From contig JADZCJ010000055.1 in the NCBI GenBank assembly GCA_020851635.1, forward strand, positions 1 to 64,000: DNA of 64,000 nucleotides, read 5' to 3'. The position numbers and the translations under genes are program-made. Position 1 is the stretch's first letter. The number at the start of each line of letters is the position of its first letter. Below, piece by piece: positions 27,509 through 36,201 of the stretch. The notes under the pieces were generated by a model, which was not told where the DNA came from, did not search any database, and worked only from the letters and a program-made list of their open reading frames with translations. Origin of the DNA: Anaerolineae bacterium. GTDB lineage: Bacteria > Chloroflexota > Anaerolineae > UBA4142 > SHND01.

Positions 27509-28861
27509 CTACGGTTGGGCGCGGTCGGGGATTGTTGCCCCGAAGGACGGTTGAAAAGCGTCGTGCTGTCGCAGCGCATTCTTGTAGATTGCGACCAGCT
27601 GATTGCAGACGGCTTCGGGTTGGAATGGTCCCGACAAATACGACTTGCGGGCCGCCCGTCCCAAACTCGCCCTCTGTTCGTCATTTTCGATGAGCTGTTG
27701 AATCTTGGCGGCAAGACAAGCGGGGTCTTTTGGCGGACACAACAACCCATTCACACCGTCCTGAATCAGTTCGGGGATTCCTCCCACGCTGGTGCAGACG
27801 ATGGGACGACCATACGCCATTGCTTCGACAATGCCCAGTGGTTGTCCTTCAAGGACCGAGGCCATTACAAAAAGGTCCGTCCGCGCCATGATGTGCGAGA
27901 GCGCCTGGCGGTCTGTAAATGGGCCGGGAAAGATGGATTCGCCATCCAATCCGAGCTCGTTTGCGCGCCGGCACAGGTCTTGGTGCAAGGGACCATCCCC
28001 ATACACACGCAGCTGCACATCCTGAAACCTGGATTTGACTTGGGCAAATGCCTCAAGCAAATAATCGAGTCCTTTGGTCGCGTGGAGCCGCGCCACCGTG
28101 GTCAATCGGAACGGCGCCGATCTCCGTGATTCCGATGTCTCATTCTGCCAACCGGAGGCGAGCGGGTCGGGCAAGAGCGGGCTTCGGACCACCATCGGAA
28201 CGGTTACGCCGCAGACCGTGCGGAGCGCCTGTGCGCTCTTTTCTGAGACGGCGACCACTGTCGTCGCCTTGTTGATAACTCGCCCAAACTCACGCCACCA
28301 ATCGAACTGCGCATCCGGCGTTTGATGTTCTTCATAAACGATTGGGATACCCCTGTCATGCAGCCACTCGATGACAAAGAGCAGATTACTTGTATATCCC
28401 TGTAGGTGATAGACGTCGGGTCGTCCCCGGAAATATCCCCATCTCAAAAGTAGTCGCGCGAACGGCTTGCGCCAATCCTTTGCAATCAACCGCCGCGTAA
28501 GCTGCTCCCTCAGCCAATTTCGCGCACTCGTAACCGATTTTGCCCACGAGCCGCGCTTGACCAGCACACGTATCGCCGCGAACCCATAGACGAGTGAAGA
28601 TAACAGTCGAACGGTTTTGGCAAGGATTTTCTCTTTGGTATTCCAGTCCGATGCCGGGAGCGAGAGCCAGCGTGGGAGCTGCAAAACGGGCACATTTGCC
28701 GCCTGCAGCCGCAGTAGATATTGGTTGTCGGGAGGGATCCATGCTGTTGAAACCGCACTCACCTGATGACCCGCTTGCGCCAGCCCAACGGCAAGAGTCG
28801 CAGCATATTCTTCCAAACCACCGCACGTCTGCATATCATAAAAGACCATGCAAATTTTCAT
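27509..28861 (-). CDS. GT4 glycosyltransferase
   Basis: 450 residues, GT-B fold. The start MKICMVFYDMQTCGGLEEYAA has the glycine loop of GT4 enzymes. Later come RLTTVARLHATKGLDYLLEAF, LRVYGDGPLHQDL and then LEGQPLGIVEAMAYGRPIVC with VGGIPELIQDGVNGLL. Together these are the full GT4 donor-binding signature. It acts in the cytoplasm on a lipid-linked intermediate. A basic middle region (about 100-150) may bind the membrane. The ATG at 28859-28861 is the only sensible start. Confidence 0.9.
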   Translation of the reverse strand: MKICMVFYDMQTCGGLEEYAATLAVGLAQAGHQVSAVSTAWIPPDNQYLLRLQAANVPVLQLPRWLSLPASDWNTKEKILAKTVRLLSSLVYGFAAIRVLVKRGSWAKSVTSARNWLREQLTRRLIAKDWRKPFARLLLRWGYFRGRPDVYHLQGYTSNLLFVIEWLHDRGIPIVYEEHQTPDAQFDWWREFGRVINKATTVVAVSEKSAQALRTVCGVTVPMVVRSPLLPDPLASGWQNETSESRRSAPFRLTTVARLHATKGLDYLLEAFAQVKSRFQDVQLRVYGDGPLHQDLCRRANELGLDGESIFPGPFTDRQALSHIMARTDLFVMASVLEGQPLGIVEAMAYGRPIVCTSVGGIPELIQDGVNGLLCPPKDPACLAAKIQQLIENDEQRASLGRAARKSYLSGPFQPEAVCNQLVAIYKNALRQHDAFQPSFGATIPDRAQP

Positions 28862-28883
28862 AGTGTGCCAGCAAAAAAGAACT

Positions 28884-29570
28884 TTAGTTCATTTGCCGGA
28901 GAGCATAGCTGAGCTGCCGGTGACTTTCGTGAGTCAAATAAATCAGCTCAAACCGATTCTCCTTGCAGAATGTATGAACGGCGGGAATCACCGCATAGCG
29001 TTCATCGTTCAACCAGGAACCTGTCGTGTAATTCGCCCCCGCAATGATGCCCCTCGCTTTGACTTTGTGCTTGGCGGCAGCAAGCGCGCGCACGGTCGAA
29101 TCAAAAGAGCAATCCGTGTTCAGATAAACCCAATCAAACAAATGATCATCAAATTTCTCAAATTCGCAGAGCGCATCACCGGGCAAAATAGAGACCTGGT
29201 CGGTGCTTGCTTCTCCCGAGAATCTGCTCTCAATGACTGTCATGGCACCATTCCCATGGTCTAACCAGGAATCAAGGAGATACAGTTTTCGGGGACGCGT
29301 AATTGCAAGAATCCGATTTGAGACATGCCCCTGTCCTGCGCCAAGCTCTGCGACAATGCCGTTGCACGGCATTCGCTGAAACAGCTCGTTTCGGTTCATT
29401 ACGATTTGGAGGTTCGCAATATAGATCGAACCAAGCTCGGACTCGGGAATTGATTCATGAATCGCGCGCCGTGTTTTGGCTTGCTCTGCGACGAACAGCT
29501 CATGGTGCATCCGATAGATTCTAGTTTTGACAGAGCGTGGAACCAGAATCTCGTATAGTTTTCGCTTCAT
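28884..29570 (-). CDS. SAM-dependent methyltransferase (class I)
   Basis: 228 residues. The Rossmann core shows IVAELGAGQGHVSNRIL (motif I), LYLLDSWLDHG, VSILPGDALCEFEKF and FDWVYLNTDCSFDS, an arrangement like Methyltransf_24/TylF-type enzymes acting on sugars or small molecules. The ATG at 29568-29570 lies 3 nt after GGAG. An upstream TTG extension is not needed. Among glycosyltransferases it is likely to O-methylate a sugar of the repeat unit or cap the chain end; the latter would fit with the neighbouring ABC exporter. This is inference only. Confidence 0.7.
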   Translation of the reverse strand: MKRKLYEILVPRSVKTRIYRMHHELFVAEQAKTRRAIHESIPESELGSIYIANLQIVMNRNELFQRMPCNGIVAELGAGQGHVSNRILAITRPRKLYLLDSWLDHGNGAMTVIESRFSGEASTDQVSILPGDALCEFEKFDDHLFDWVYLNTDCSFDSTVRALAAAKHKVKARGIIAGANYTTGSWLNDERYAVIPAVHTFCKENRFELIYLTHESHRQLSYALRQMN

Positions 29571-29621
29571 CCTCTCCAAGCCCAAACCATCAACGAAATG
29601 CACACAAACAGCCAACGCGGC

Positions 29622-30683
29622 CTATGCCAGAATATGTTCGTATACGCGGCTCATTTGCCGTGCTACTTGGCGCCAATCAAATTCAAGTGCTCGCTCGCGC
29701 GCACAGATTGACATACGTCGGCGCCTGGCAGGATTGTTGACCAGATCGATGATTTCAAACAACATCGCCTGCGCATTGAACGGCGGGACCAAACTTGCAG
29801 AATCCTCATCTACATAATCTCTGACCGCGCCTACATCACTTAGCACCATCGGCAGCCCGCATGCCATACCCTCCAGAACAGCAGTGTTGGCAACGGCATC
29901 CACCAGTGGTTCGATCAAGAGCGTTGCGCTCTGATAGAGACCCAGCAAATCGCTTTCTGTCAGATCCGTGTGAATCACGAAATTGCCCGCAAGTCCCTGA
30001 AACTCGCGTAGGTCATCAGGGCGAACGACAAGGCGAAATTCGAGGTCGGGGGCTAGAATTTTTGCGTCCTCAATGACCAATCGCAGTGTCTCGAAATCAC
30101 GCAGGTGAGCGCCAACAAAAAGGCAAAGATGGGAACGTCGTTCTGAAAACTCGGCAGGAGGAGTAAAAAAATCGGTTTCTACGGCATAGGGAACCCGAAA
30201 CAAACGCTCCGGCGGCAAGAGCCCTTGAAACGAGGGATATTGGTTGTTGCCCAACAAAATAGCAGCCGAGAGGCGAGAGACTGTCTCTTTGGCTCCCACC
30301 CAATCGGCAAACTTGCGGGGGGGGTGATGAAATGAGGCAACAACCCGGTGGCCGCGCCAACCATCCAGCTGGCCCAGATAGTTGTAACAGTTGTCGCCAT
30401 ACAAGACGTGATAGAGGCAGTCGCGGTGAAGTGCCATGTGTTGAGTGGCAAGCAATTCAAGCGCGACCCCACCGCGATCATAGCCCGCCATGCCTCGCAT
30501 CACGCGTGGCATGAACCGGTCTGGCAACAGCCGCTCTGAAATTGGTTTGGCTGCCAACGGACGTCCCACAAAACTACCCAGCCTGTCATATCCCGAGTGG
30601 TCAGAATGATGATTCCAGCGCCGGGATAGTAGGAACACTCTTTCAGACAATCGGCTCGAAAGTGGCTGTGGGAACTCTGCCAT
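29622..30683 (-). CDS. GT4-like glycosyltransferase
   Basis: About 353 residues. The N-terminus (RRWNHHSDHSGYDRL) replaces the usual glycine loop. The C-terminal half retains LCLFVGAHLRDFETL, a Leu/Ile-rich donor domain and VANTAVLEGMACGLPMVLSDVGAVRDYV, which is the GT4 donor motif. The ATG at 30681-30683 overlaps the end of the ABC ATPase gene by 41 bp. A TTG at 30648-30650 would give an 8-bp overlap and is an alternative. It follows the Wzt gene, so it may act on the chain destined for ABC export. Confidence 0.7.
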   Translation of the reverse strand: MAEFPQPLSSRLSERVFLLSRRWNHHSDHSGYDRLGSFVGRPLAAKPISERLLPDRFMPRVMRGMAGYDRGGVALELLATQHMALHRDCLYHVLYGDNCYNYLGQLDGWRGHRVVASFHHPPRKFADWVGAKETVSRLSAAILLGNNQYPSFQGLLPPERLFRVPYAVETDFFTPPAEFSERRSHLCLFVGAHLRDFETLRLVIEDAKILAPDLEFRLVVRPDDLREFQGLAGNFVIHTDLTESDLLGLYQSATLLIEPLVDAVANTAVLEGMACGLPMVLSDVGAVRDYVDEDSASLVPPFNAQAMLFEIIDLVNNPARRRRMSICARERALEFDWRQVARQMSRVYEHILA

Positions 30684-31911
30684 TTGGAATTCGGTGCAGT
30701 GAAACTTGCGCCCCCAGCGCTGCCACGCCCTTGGCTCCATTCGAGCCGATAACGGAAAATGCCAGCGCGCGCTCCAGACGATCAAAGAAATGGGTCAAGT
30801 CGGAGGAGGCAATGTCAACACCCAGCTCGTACGTGCCCTCAAGTAGCGCCAGCTTGATAGCAAACTCGACCCGACAGTGTTCACCTGCGTCAAAATCAGG
30901 AGTGGTAATACCCATCCAACGGGTAGTGATATTGTAAATCAGCTGCCCATCCAGAGTGCGAATTGTAAAAGCAAACAGCGGTCGGCTCACTGCCTTGTTA
31001 AAGCGAACCTTGATCACAACGGTGGCGGACGCGCCCGATTCGAGGACAGTTGCCGGTCTCATGTCCGCGTCACAAATGCTGACCTGTTCCACTTCGGCGT
31101 CAAAAGTCATCACCCGCTGAGCCAGCCCATCCTCGGTAGGCACAACAACAGGCAACTCGCGGGCTGCCTGTCGCAGAGCATCGGAATACGCGACGACAGC
31201 TTCAGCTGCGGAACCTTGAAAAATTGCGCGACCGCGATACAAGACCAACCCTCGGTTACACACCTGCCGCACTGCTTCCAGATTGTGTGATACAAATATG
31301 AGCGAGGTGCCACGCGTCCGGAGTTTGTCCATATGCGCATAGCATTTCATCTGAAACGCGTAATCGCCGACGGCTAACACTTCGTCAACCAACAAAATCT
31401 GCGGATCAACATGTGCAGCGATTGCAAACCCCAACCGCGCATACATCCCGGACGAATAGTGCTTGACAGGAGTGTCCAGGAACGCGCCAATACCTGCAAA
31501 TTCGACGATCTCGTCAAAGCGAGCTTTGATTTCGGCTCTGGACATGCCCAAAATCGTACCGTTGAGAAAGATATTGTCCCGCCCACTCAGATCAGGGTGA
31601 AAGCCGGCGCCCAATTCAATTAGCGCGGAAAGCCGGCCATTAACGTGCAGTTCGCCGCTCGTCGGTTTTGTGACTCGAGAGAGAAGCTTGAGGATGGTTG
31701 TCTTGCCGGCGCCATTGGGGCCAATGATGGCAAGTGCTTGTCCCGGCTCAAGCTCAAAGCTGACGTCTTGAATTGCCCAGTGATGTTCCTCCCCTACTGC
31801 CCTCCCATTCTTGCTTCGTGCTTTGGCAGCAAGCACGGCGCGCAAGCTGCGTGAACCCTGACCGATACGATAGCGTTTCGATAAATTCCTGACTTGAATC
31901 AACGTTGTCAT
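30643..31911 (-). CDS. wzt: Wzt: ATPase of polysaccharide ABC exporter with C-terminal carbohydrate-binding domain
   Basis: 422 residues. The nucleotide-binding domain has Walker A GPNGAGKT (64-71), signature YSSGM (152-156, the form used by polysaccharide exporters), Walker B ILLVDEVLAVGD (172-183) and the switch His209. From about residue 265 to the end lies a beta-rich domain of the Wzt C-terminal type (VVIKVRFNKAVSRPLFAFTIR), which in characterised systems recognises the finished, capped chain. With the permease 8 bp upstream it forms a two-gene ABC-2 exporter that moves lipid-linked polymer across the membrane. Confidence 0.9.
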   Translation of the reverse strand: MTTLIQVRNLSKRYRIGQGSRSLRAVLAAKARSKNGRAVGEEHHWAIQDVSFELEPGQALAIIGPNGAGKTTILKLLSRVTKPTSGELHVNGRLSALIELGAGFHPDLSGRDNIFLNGTILGMSRAEIKARFDEIVEFAGIGAFLDTPVKHYSSGMYARLGFAIAAHVDPQILLVDEVLAVGDYAFQMKCYAHMDKLRTRGTSLIFVSHNLEAVRQVCNRGLVLYRGRAIFQGSAAEAVVAYSDALRQAARELPVVVPTEDGLAQRVMTFDAEVEQVSICDADMRPATVLESGASATVVIKVRFNKAVSRPLFAFTIRTLDGQLIYNITTRWMGITTPDFDAGEHCRVEFAIKLALLEGTYELGVDIASSDLTHFFDRLERALAFSVIGSNGAKGVAALGAQVSLHRIPNGRVPTATFEPIV

Positions 31912-31919
31912 GGCCCGGG

Positions 31920-32735
31920 CTAGATCAGATCCGCAAACTGAAATTCAACCCGCTTGAAAAACCAATAGCCGATTGCGAGAGCGCAAAACGAAAGAAAAGC
32001 GGACAATCCGAGAGCCGGTCCGGGAAAAGTTCCATAGAGCAAGACAGCTCGATATGATTCAACAATACCCGCCATCGGATTGAGAAAATAGTACGGCATC
32101 AATTTTTCGGGCACGGAAGAGACGGGGTAAATTATGGGTGACGCATAGAGCAAGATCTGCAGCCCCAGCACCAACAGGTATTTGATATCGCGGAAAAACA
32201 CGTTCATAGCTGCGCCTGCCAAGCCCAAGCCCGCAACCAGTGCAAGTTGGATGAGCAGAATGAGCGGCAAGACAATCAGCGCAGGTGAAAGGAGGGGACG
32301 TTGAAAATAAAGAACCATTGGCACAAAAAGCGCCAGCGCAATCCCAAAATCCAACACTCGAGCCAGCAGCGCCGCGAGCGGAATAATCTCGCGCGGGAAA
32401 TAAATTTTTGTTACCAAATTCATGTTTTCCACAATCGAGTTTACCATGTCCGTCAACCCATTTGAGAAAAGTGTCCAGGGAACCAGGGCAACATAAGAAA
32501 ACAAGATATACGGCACATCGCCCGTGTTGACGTCAACAAAAAACGTAAAAACAACACTAAAGATGATTGCAGTTGCGCTCGGTTGGATGAGTGCCCAGAG
32601 AATCCCGAGCGCCGATTGTTGATAGCGAGCTCGCACAATGCGCGCGGTCCAGACCACCAAAAATTCGAAAAAGTGAGTTTGAGTTTTCGTCCGCGTTGGC
32701 AATTTGCCGGTGATCATTGGGTCCAATAGAGACAT
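31920..32735 (-). CDS. wzm: Wzm: ABC-2 permease of polysaccharide exporter
   Basis: 271 residues with six membrane segments. RARYQQSALGILWALIQP near the N-terminus is the amphipathic element typical of polysaccharide ABC-2 permeases. FPREIIPLAALLAR and VFFRDIKYLL are also family features. ATG at 32733-32735 is chosen; a longer frame would overlap the preceding gene's end and adds Cys-rich, non-homologous sequence. No convincing ribosome binding site is seen for either. It pairs with the ATPase at 30643-31911. Confidence 0.85.
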   Translation of the reverse strand: MSLLDPMITGKLPTRTKTQTHFFEFLVVWTARIVRARYQQSALGILWALIQPSATAIIFSVVFTFFVDVNTGDVPYILFSYVALVPWTLFSNGLTDMVNSIVENMNLVTKIYFPREIIPLAALLARVLDFGIALALFVPMVLYFQRPLLSPALIVLPLILLIQLALVAGLGLAGAAMNVFFRDIKYLLVLGLQILLYASPIIYPVSSVPEKLMPYYFLNPMAGIVESYRAVLLYGTFPGPALGLSAFLSFCALAIGYWFFKRVEFQFADLI

Positions 32736-32763
32736 AACTTTTTGGGTCGGTCCACTGTGTCCG

Positions 32764-34296
32764 TCAGTACGCGCGGCGCACACCTCGCACCAAGAGCAAC
32801 AGCCCAATCAGCAGCACGACAGGCAGAACGGCAAGCAAAAGAACCAGGTTAGGGTCCATTTGCGCCGCTGTCTCGACGGGTAACTTGCTGTCGAAATTCG
32901 CCGCGGGCACGGCAATGGGAGTGCGTGTCGGTTCGATAACTTGCTGCGGCAGAGGCGTTGATATGACCGTGGGCGCTAGAGTGACCGTCGGTAAGGGGAC
33001 AAGCGGCAATGGGCGAGCATCAAGCTCGGCAAAAGAATACCAAACGCCGTTTCCGATTAGACCCGGATCCTGGCGCCACAAAGTCAAGAACTTGTTTCCT
33101 TGAACAATGACCGCTTTGGGCCAGGCAGGGTCGAATTTGGACGACGCGGGACCTGCGATGATAGCTTCGGGTTCGGTCCAATGATCATCCTGCCACACAC
33201 TGTGCCAAAGGCCGTGCGTGACGTCATCCAGTGTGCGATTGGCAAGAATCATGTGCAAGTTATTTCCGCCGTCAACTGCGAGGACCGGATGCCCGTTTTC
33301 TCCTTTGAGTGTGGGTATTGCTTTTGTCGGTGGTGACCATGTGCTTCCGCCATCGCTCGAACGACGCATCCAACGGAAGGGTGGAAAACCATAATTATAG
33401 ATAACAAAGAGTTCATCGTTGTAGGGAATTATAGTCGCCCAATCTGCTTCATAGTCATTCCCTTTGGTATCCTGCAGTGTAATGGGCAAACCCCACTCTC
33501 GCTTGTCTGATTCAAATCGAGCGTAATAAACAGATTCTCCATTGCCCGCCTTGTTCACAACGGTCCACACCGCGTGGAGCTGACCATGCGCATCCAGCGC
33601 CGCCTGAATACCAAAGGCCCATAATGAAGTGCTGTTGGTCAGAAAGCCCTTGAGTGGCGCGGACCAGGTTTCCCCTCCATCCCGGGATACAACCACATAA
33701 ATGCCGTTCCCTTCCGCCGTGCCGCTGTATACTGCATAGAGGTTCCCCTTGTCATCTCCCGTGATGATCCCGGAACTTGGATTTGATGCGCTTGGATCGA
33801 GTGAGACAGGTGTTGACCAGGCAGGCGCCTGACCCGCATTGATCGCAGGCGCTCGCGTGTAATAGAGTTCTCCCCCTGTGTTGTTGCCGCCAAAAAAGAT
33901 CACATGCATCATGCCCCTGGAATCCAGGAACGCGCTCATGATTTCGGCGCGCTGTGCTTTCGGAGACAAGATAACGTCAATTGGCTCTGACCAACCCTCT
34001 TTGGGTGTCCAGCGATTGTAGAAAATTGCGTACTCGGCGCCGATGAATTGAGAGCCAAACGCGTGAACCGTGAGGTTGTTGTCGGCGACAAGCACGGGAG
34101 CCGACGATTCATCGGCATATCCCGGAACACGGCGCGCAATGGACCAACGCAAACTTGATTGCGCAGACAAGGGCAGCGGCAGTGCGGTCAGAATGAGTCC
34201 GACCAATACAATCAGCAAAACAAAAGCAGAGAACAAGACGGTCTTGTTTCGACCGCGAACCAGTACCATGGTACTGGAGTTAGATAACTGTCGCAT
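32764..34296 (-). CDS. Secreted BNR/sialidase-like propeller with C-terminal membrane anchor
   Basis: About 510 residues. After a short N-terminus a signal/anchor helix ends near LSAQSS. The main domain has BNR/Asp-box-type repeats (VVSRDGGETWSAP, RRSSDGGSTWSPP) and other propeller blades (HVIFFGGNNTGGELYYTR). A Thr/Pro-rich linker and a C-terminal helix with basic end (LLLVRGVRRAY) anchor it outside the membrane. Asp-box propellers bind or cleave glycans, but sialidase catalytic residues are not obvious to me. ATGs at 34269, 34296 and 34332 are all possible. It is divergent from the plus-strand gene at 34528; the 231 bp between them should hold promoters, although I see none that is convincing. 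Confidence 0.7.
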   Translation of the reverse strand: MRQLSNSSTMVLVRGRNKTVLFSAFVLLIVLVGLILTALPLPLSAQSSLRWSIARRVPGYADESSAPVLVADNNLTVHAFGSQFIGAEYAIFYNRWTPKEGWSEPIDVILSPKAQRAEIMSAFLDSRGMMHVIFFGGNNTGGELYYTRAPAINAGQAPAWSTPVSLDPSASNPSSGIITGDDKGNLYAVYSGTAEGNGIYVVVSRDGGETWSAPLKGFLTNSTSLWAFGIQAALDAHGQLHAVWTVVNKAGNGESVYYARFESDKREWGLPITLQDTKGNDYEADWATIIPYNDELFVIYNYGFPPFRWMRRSSDGGSTWSPPTKAIPTLKGENGHPVLAVDGGNNLHMILANRTLDDVTHGLWHSVWQDDHWTEPEAIIAGPASSKFDPAWPKAVIVQGNKFLTLWRQDPGLIGNGVWYSFAELDARPLPLVPLPTVTLAPTVISTPLPQQVIEPTRTPIAVPAANFDSKLPVETAAQMDPNLVLLLAVLPVVLLIGLLLLVRGVRRAY

Positions 34297-34527
34297 GACC
34301 AGATTCAATTTGGCGATATTCCGACTTGACATTAAACTGGTGGCACATTCAGACAATGCACTTGATCCTTTTGCTCCGTACTCGCCTTCCGCATCTTTCG
34401 TCCACGCTCGACAAGCAATTTTCCGTCGCATCCGCCCGACACAGCGCCCATCACATCGCGCGCTGAGGCAATAGCGCCTGCTTGTTCATCGAGCAGATCT
34501 CGCAGCAGGTCTTTCTGAAATTTCCTT

Positions 34528-36093
34528 ATGCTTGACACCGCAAGACGATGGATCGCCTGCGTGTTAGCGGTCCTTGTCATGAGCATTCTCTGGCATGGCA
34601 TGACCGATCCGGTACGGCGCAGCACCGCCTATGCTTTTGTCCATACCCAGGCAACTCTTTCTCACCGGGTCTATTTGCCTTTGATGGTCAATTCTGCGTC
34701 GGACACGATTCCTACTCAAACGACGCCACCCTCACCCACACCATCCCTTACGCCGTCACCCTCGCCGAGCGCAACTCGCACGATGACGCCTCTGCCTCCG
34801 ACAGGACAGGTGCGGCGACTCTATGCGCCAAATTTTCAGAACGGGGAAATCAAATATCCCGAGACCGCCGTCCTTTGGCTCGGCAAAATCAGCTCGCAAC
34901 AAAACTATGCCGATGTTCGCGTCGGCTATAACAATCAAAAATTATTTGTTTCGCTCAATATCGTTGACCGTACGCTCCGTTACAACCCGGCTGCCGGCTC
35001 CGGTCCTCTCACCGCGTGGGACGCCGCCACACTCTATCTTGATCTTGATGGCAATGTTGGGTCTGCGCCGGGAACAAATGCATTCCGCCTAGATGGGCAG
35101 CTGAACTGGTGGGAGCCGCGTGCGGACTATCAGGCAGCGTTTCGCGGCAGCGGCGCGAGTTGGGTCCCTGTCCCGGTCTCGTTTTCGACCGTTACGAGTT
35201 GGCGCGGGAATGCGCCGAATGACGACCTGGATGATGCGGGCTGGCGAATAGATTACGAGATTCCGTTCAGCAGTCTCGGGCTTGCGGGTCCACCACCGAA
35301 AGGCGCCGTTTGGGGGTTCGGGGTGGCAGTTTACGACCGTGATGCGACAACCGCATCGGCGGCCCCGCCCGAAACCTGGCCCGAAACTTTATCTACAACA
35401 GCACCCTCGAGCTGGGGACAATTAGCTTTTGGCTTGCCAACATACGAAACACCACAGGTCAGCGGGACGGGAAACGTCAAAATTCGACACGGGCTAAATG
35501 GTTCGGTCGTCCCTGACGCGGCGGTCGGAGGAACGTTCGGAAACCTTTGCGGCGGGACTAACGCCTCGTGGGACGAGTGGGGCAACCAGAACTATGCCGG
35601 AGCGCCGCGTTTCAACATTCAAAATCAAGCTGACGTTGCGGATTGGTGGTGCTTTTCAAAATACTTTGTGACGTTCCCGCTTGACAAAATTCCCCCGGGC
35701 AAAGTAATCGTTTCCGCAAACCTGACCTTGCACGAATTTGGTAATTCCGGACAGCCAAACCTGGCATTGCCTTCTCTGATCCAGGTGTTTACTCTGGACA
35801 AAGACTGGAACGAAGCGACGCTGACGTGGAATAATGCCCCACTCCCAACGGAAAACACGAGTCAAGCGTGGGTCAATCCGATTGTAACGTTTCCCGGCTG
35901 GCCCGGTGTGCCGTGGAGTTGGGATGTCACACGCGCCGTCGCCAACGCGTATGCCGATGGGATTCCCTTACGTCTTGTGCTCTACGAGGCAGACGCAGCG
36001 CTGCACAGCGGCAAATACTTTGTCGGCTCGGACGAGCCGGATTGGAATGCGGCGGGCAGACCGACCCTGGATATTGTCTGGGGAAACCCCTGA
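34528..36093 (+). CDS. Secreted protein with CBM9-like and DNRLRE-like domains
   Basis: 521 residues: signal peptide (about 1-38), the motif HRVYLPLMVN (about 46-55), a Thr/Pro/Ser linker to about 90, then two beta domains. The first (YADVRVGYNNQKLFVSLNIVDRT, WDAATLYLDLDG) looks like a CBM9/DOMON-type sugar-binding domain. The second (KYFVTFPLDKIPPGKVIVSANLTLHEFG, WNEATLTWNNAP, GRPTLDIVW) looks like a DNRLRE domain, a surface adhesion fold. No enzyme motif is seen. It is on the plus strand, opposite to the surrounding locus, and is followed by another secreted protein with the same N-terminal layout. It probably binds the surface glycan. Confidence 0.75.
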   Translation: MLDTARRWIACVLAVLVMSILWHGMTDPVRRSTAYAFVHTQATLSHRVYLPLMVNSASDTIPTQTTPPSPTPSLTPSPSPSATRTMTPLPPTGQVRRLYAPNFQNGEIKYPETAVLWLGKISSQQNYADVRVGYNNQKLFVSLNIVDRTLRYNPAAGSGPLTAWDAATLYLDLDGNVGSAPGTNAFRLDGQLNWWEPRADYQAAFRGSGASWVPVPVSFSTVTSWRGNAPNDDLDDAGWRIDYEIPFSSLGLAGPPPKGAVWGFGVAVYDRDATTASAAPPETWPETLSTTAPSSWGQLAFGLPTYETPQVSGTGNVKIRHGLNGSVVPDAAVGGTFGNLCGGTNASWDEWGNQNYAGAPRFNIQNQADVADWWCFSKYFVTFPLDKIPPGKVIVSANLTLHEFGNSGQPNLALPSLIQVFTLDKDWNEATLTWNNAPLPTENTSQAWVNPIVTFPGWPGVPWSWDVTRAVANAYADGIPLRLVLYEADAALHSGKYFVGSDEPDWNAAGRPTLDIVWGNP

Positions 36094-36201
36094 TCATATC
36101 GTCTGCAAGATCTGCTACCACTCCAACCGCATTTGGGTTTCGCGCCAACGCCTTGCAGACGACCCATCGCAGCGCGAGCCAGCTAACTTGACAACTCTAT
36201 T

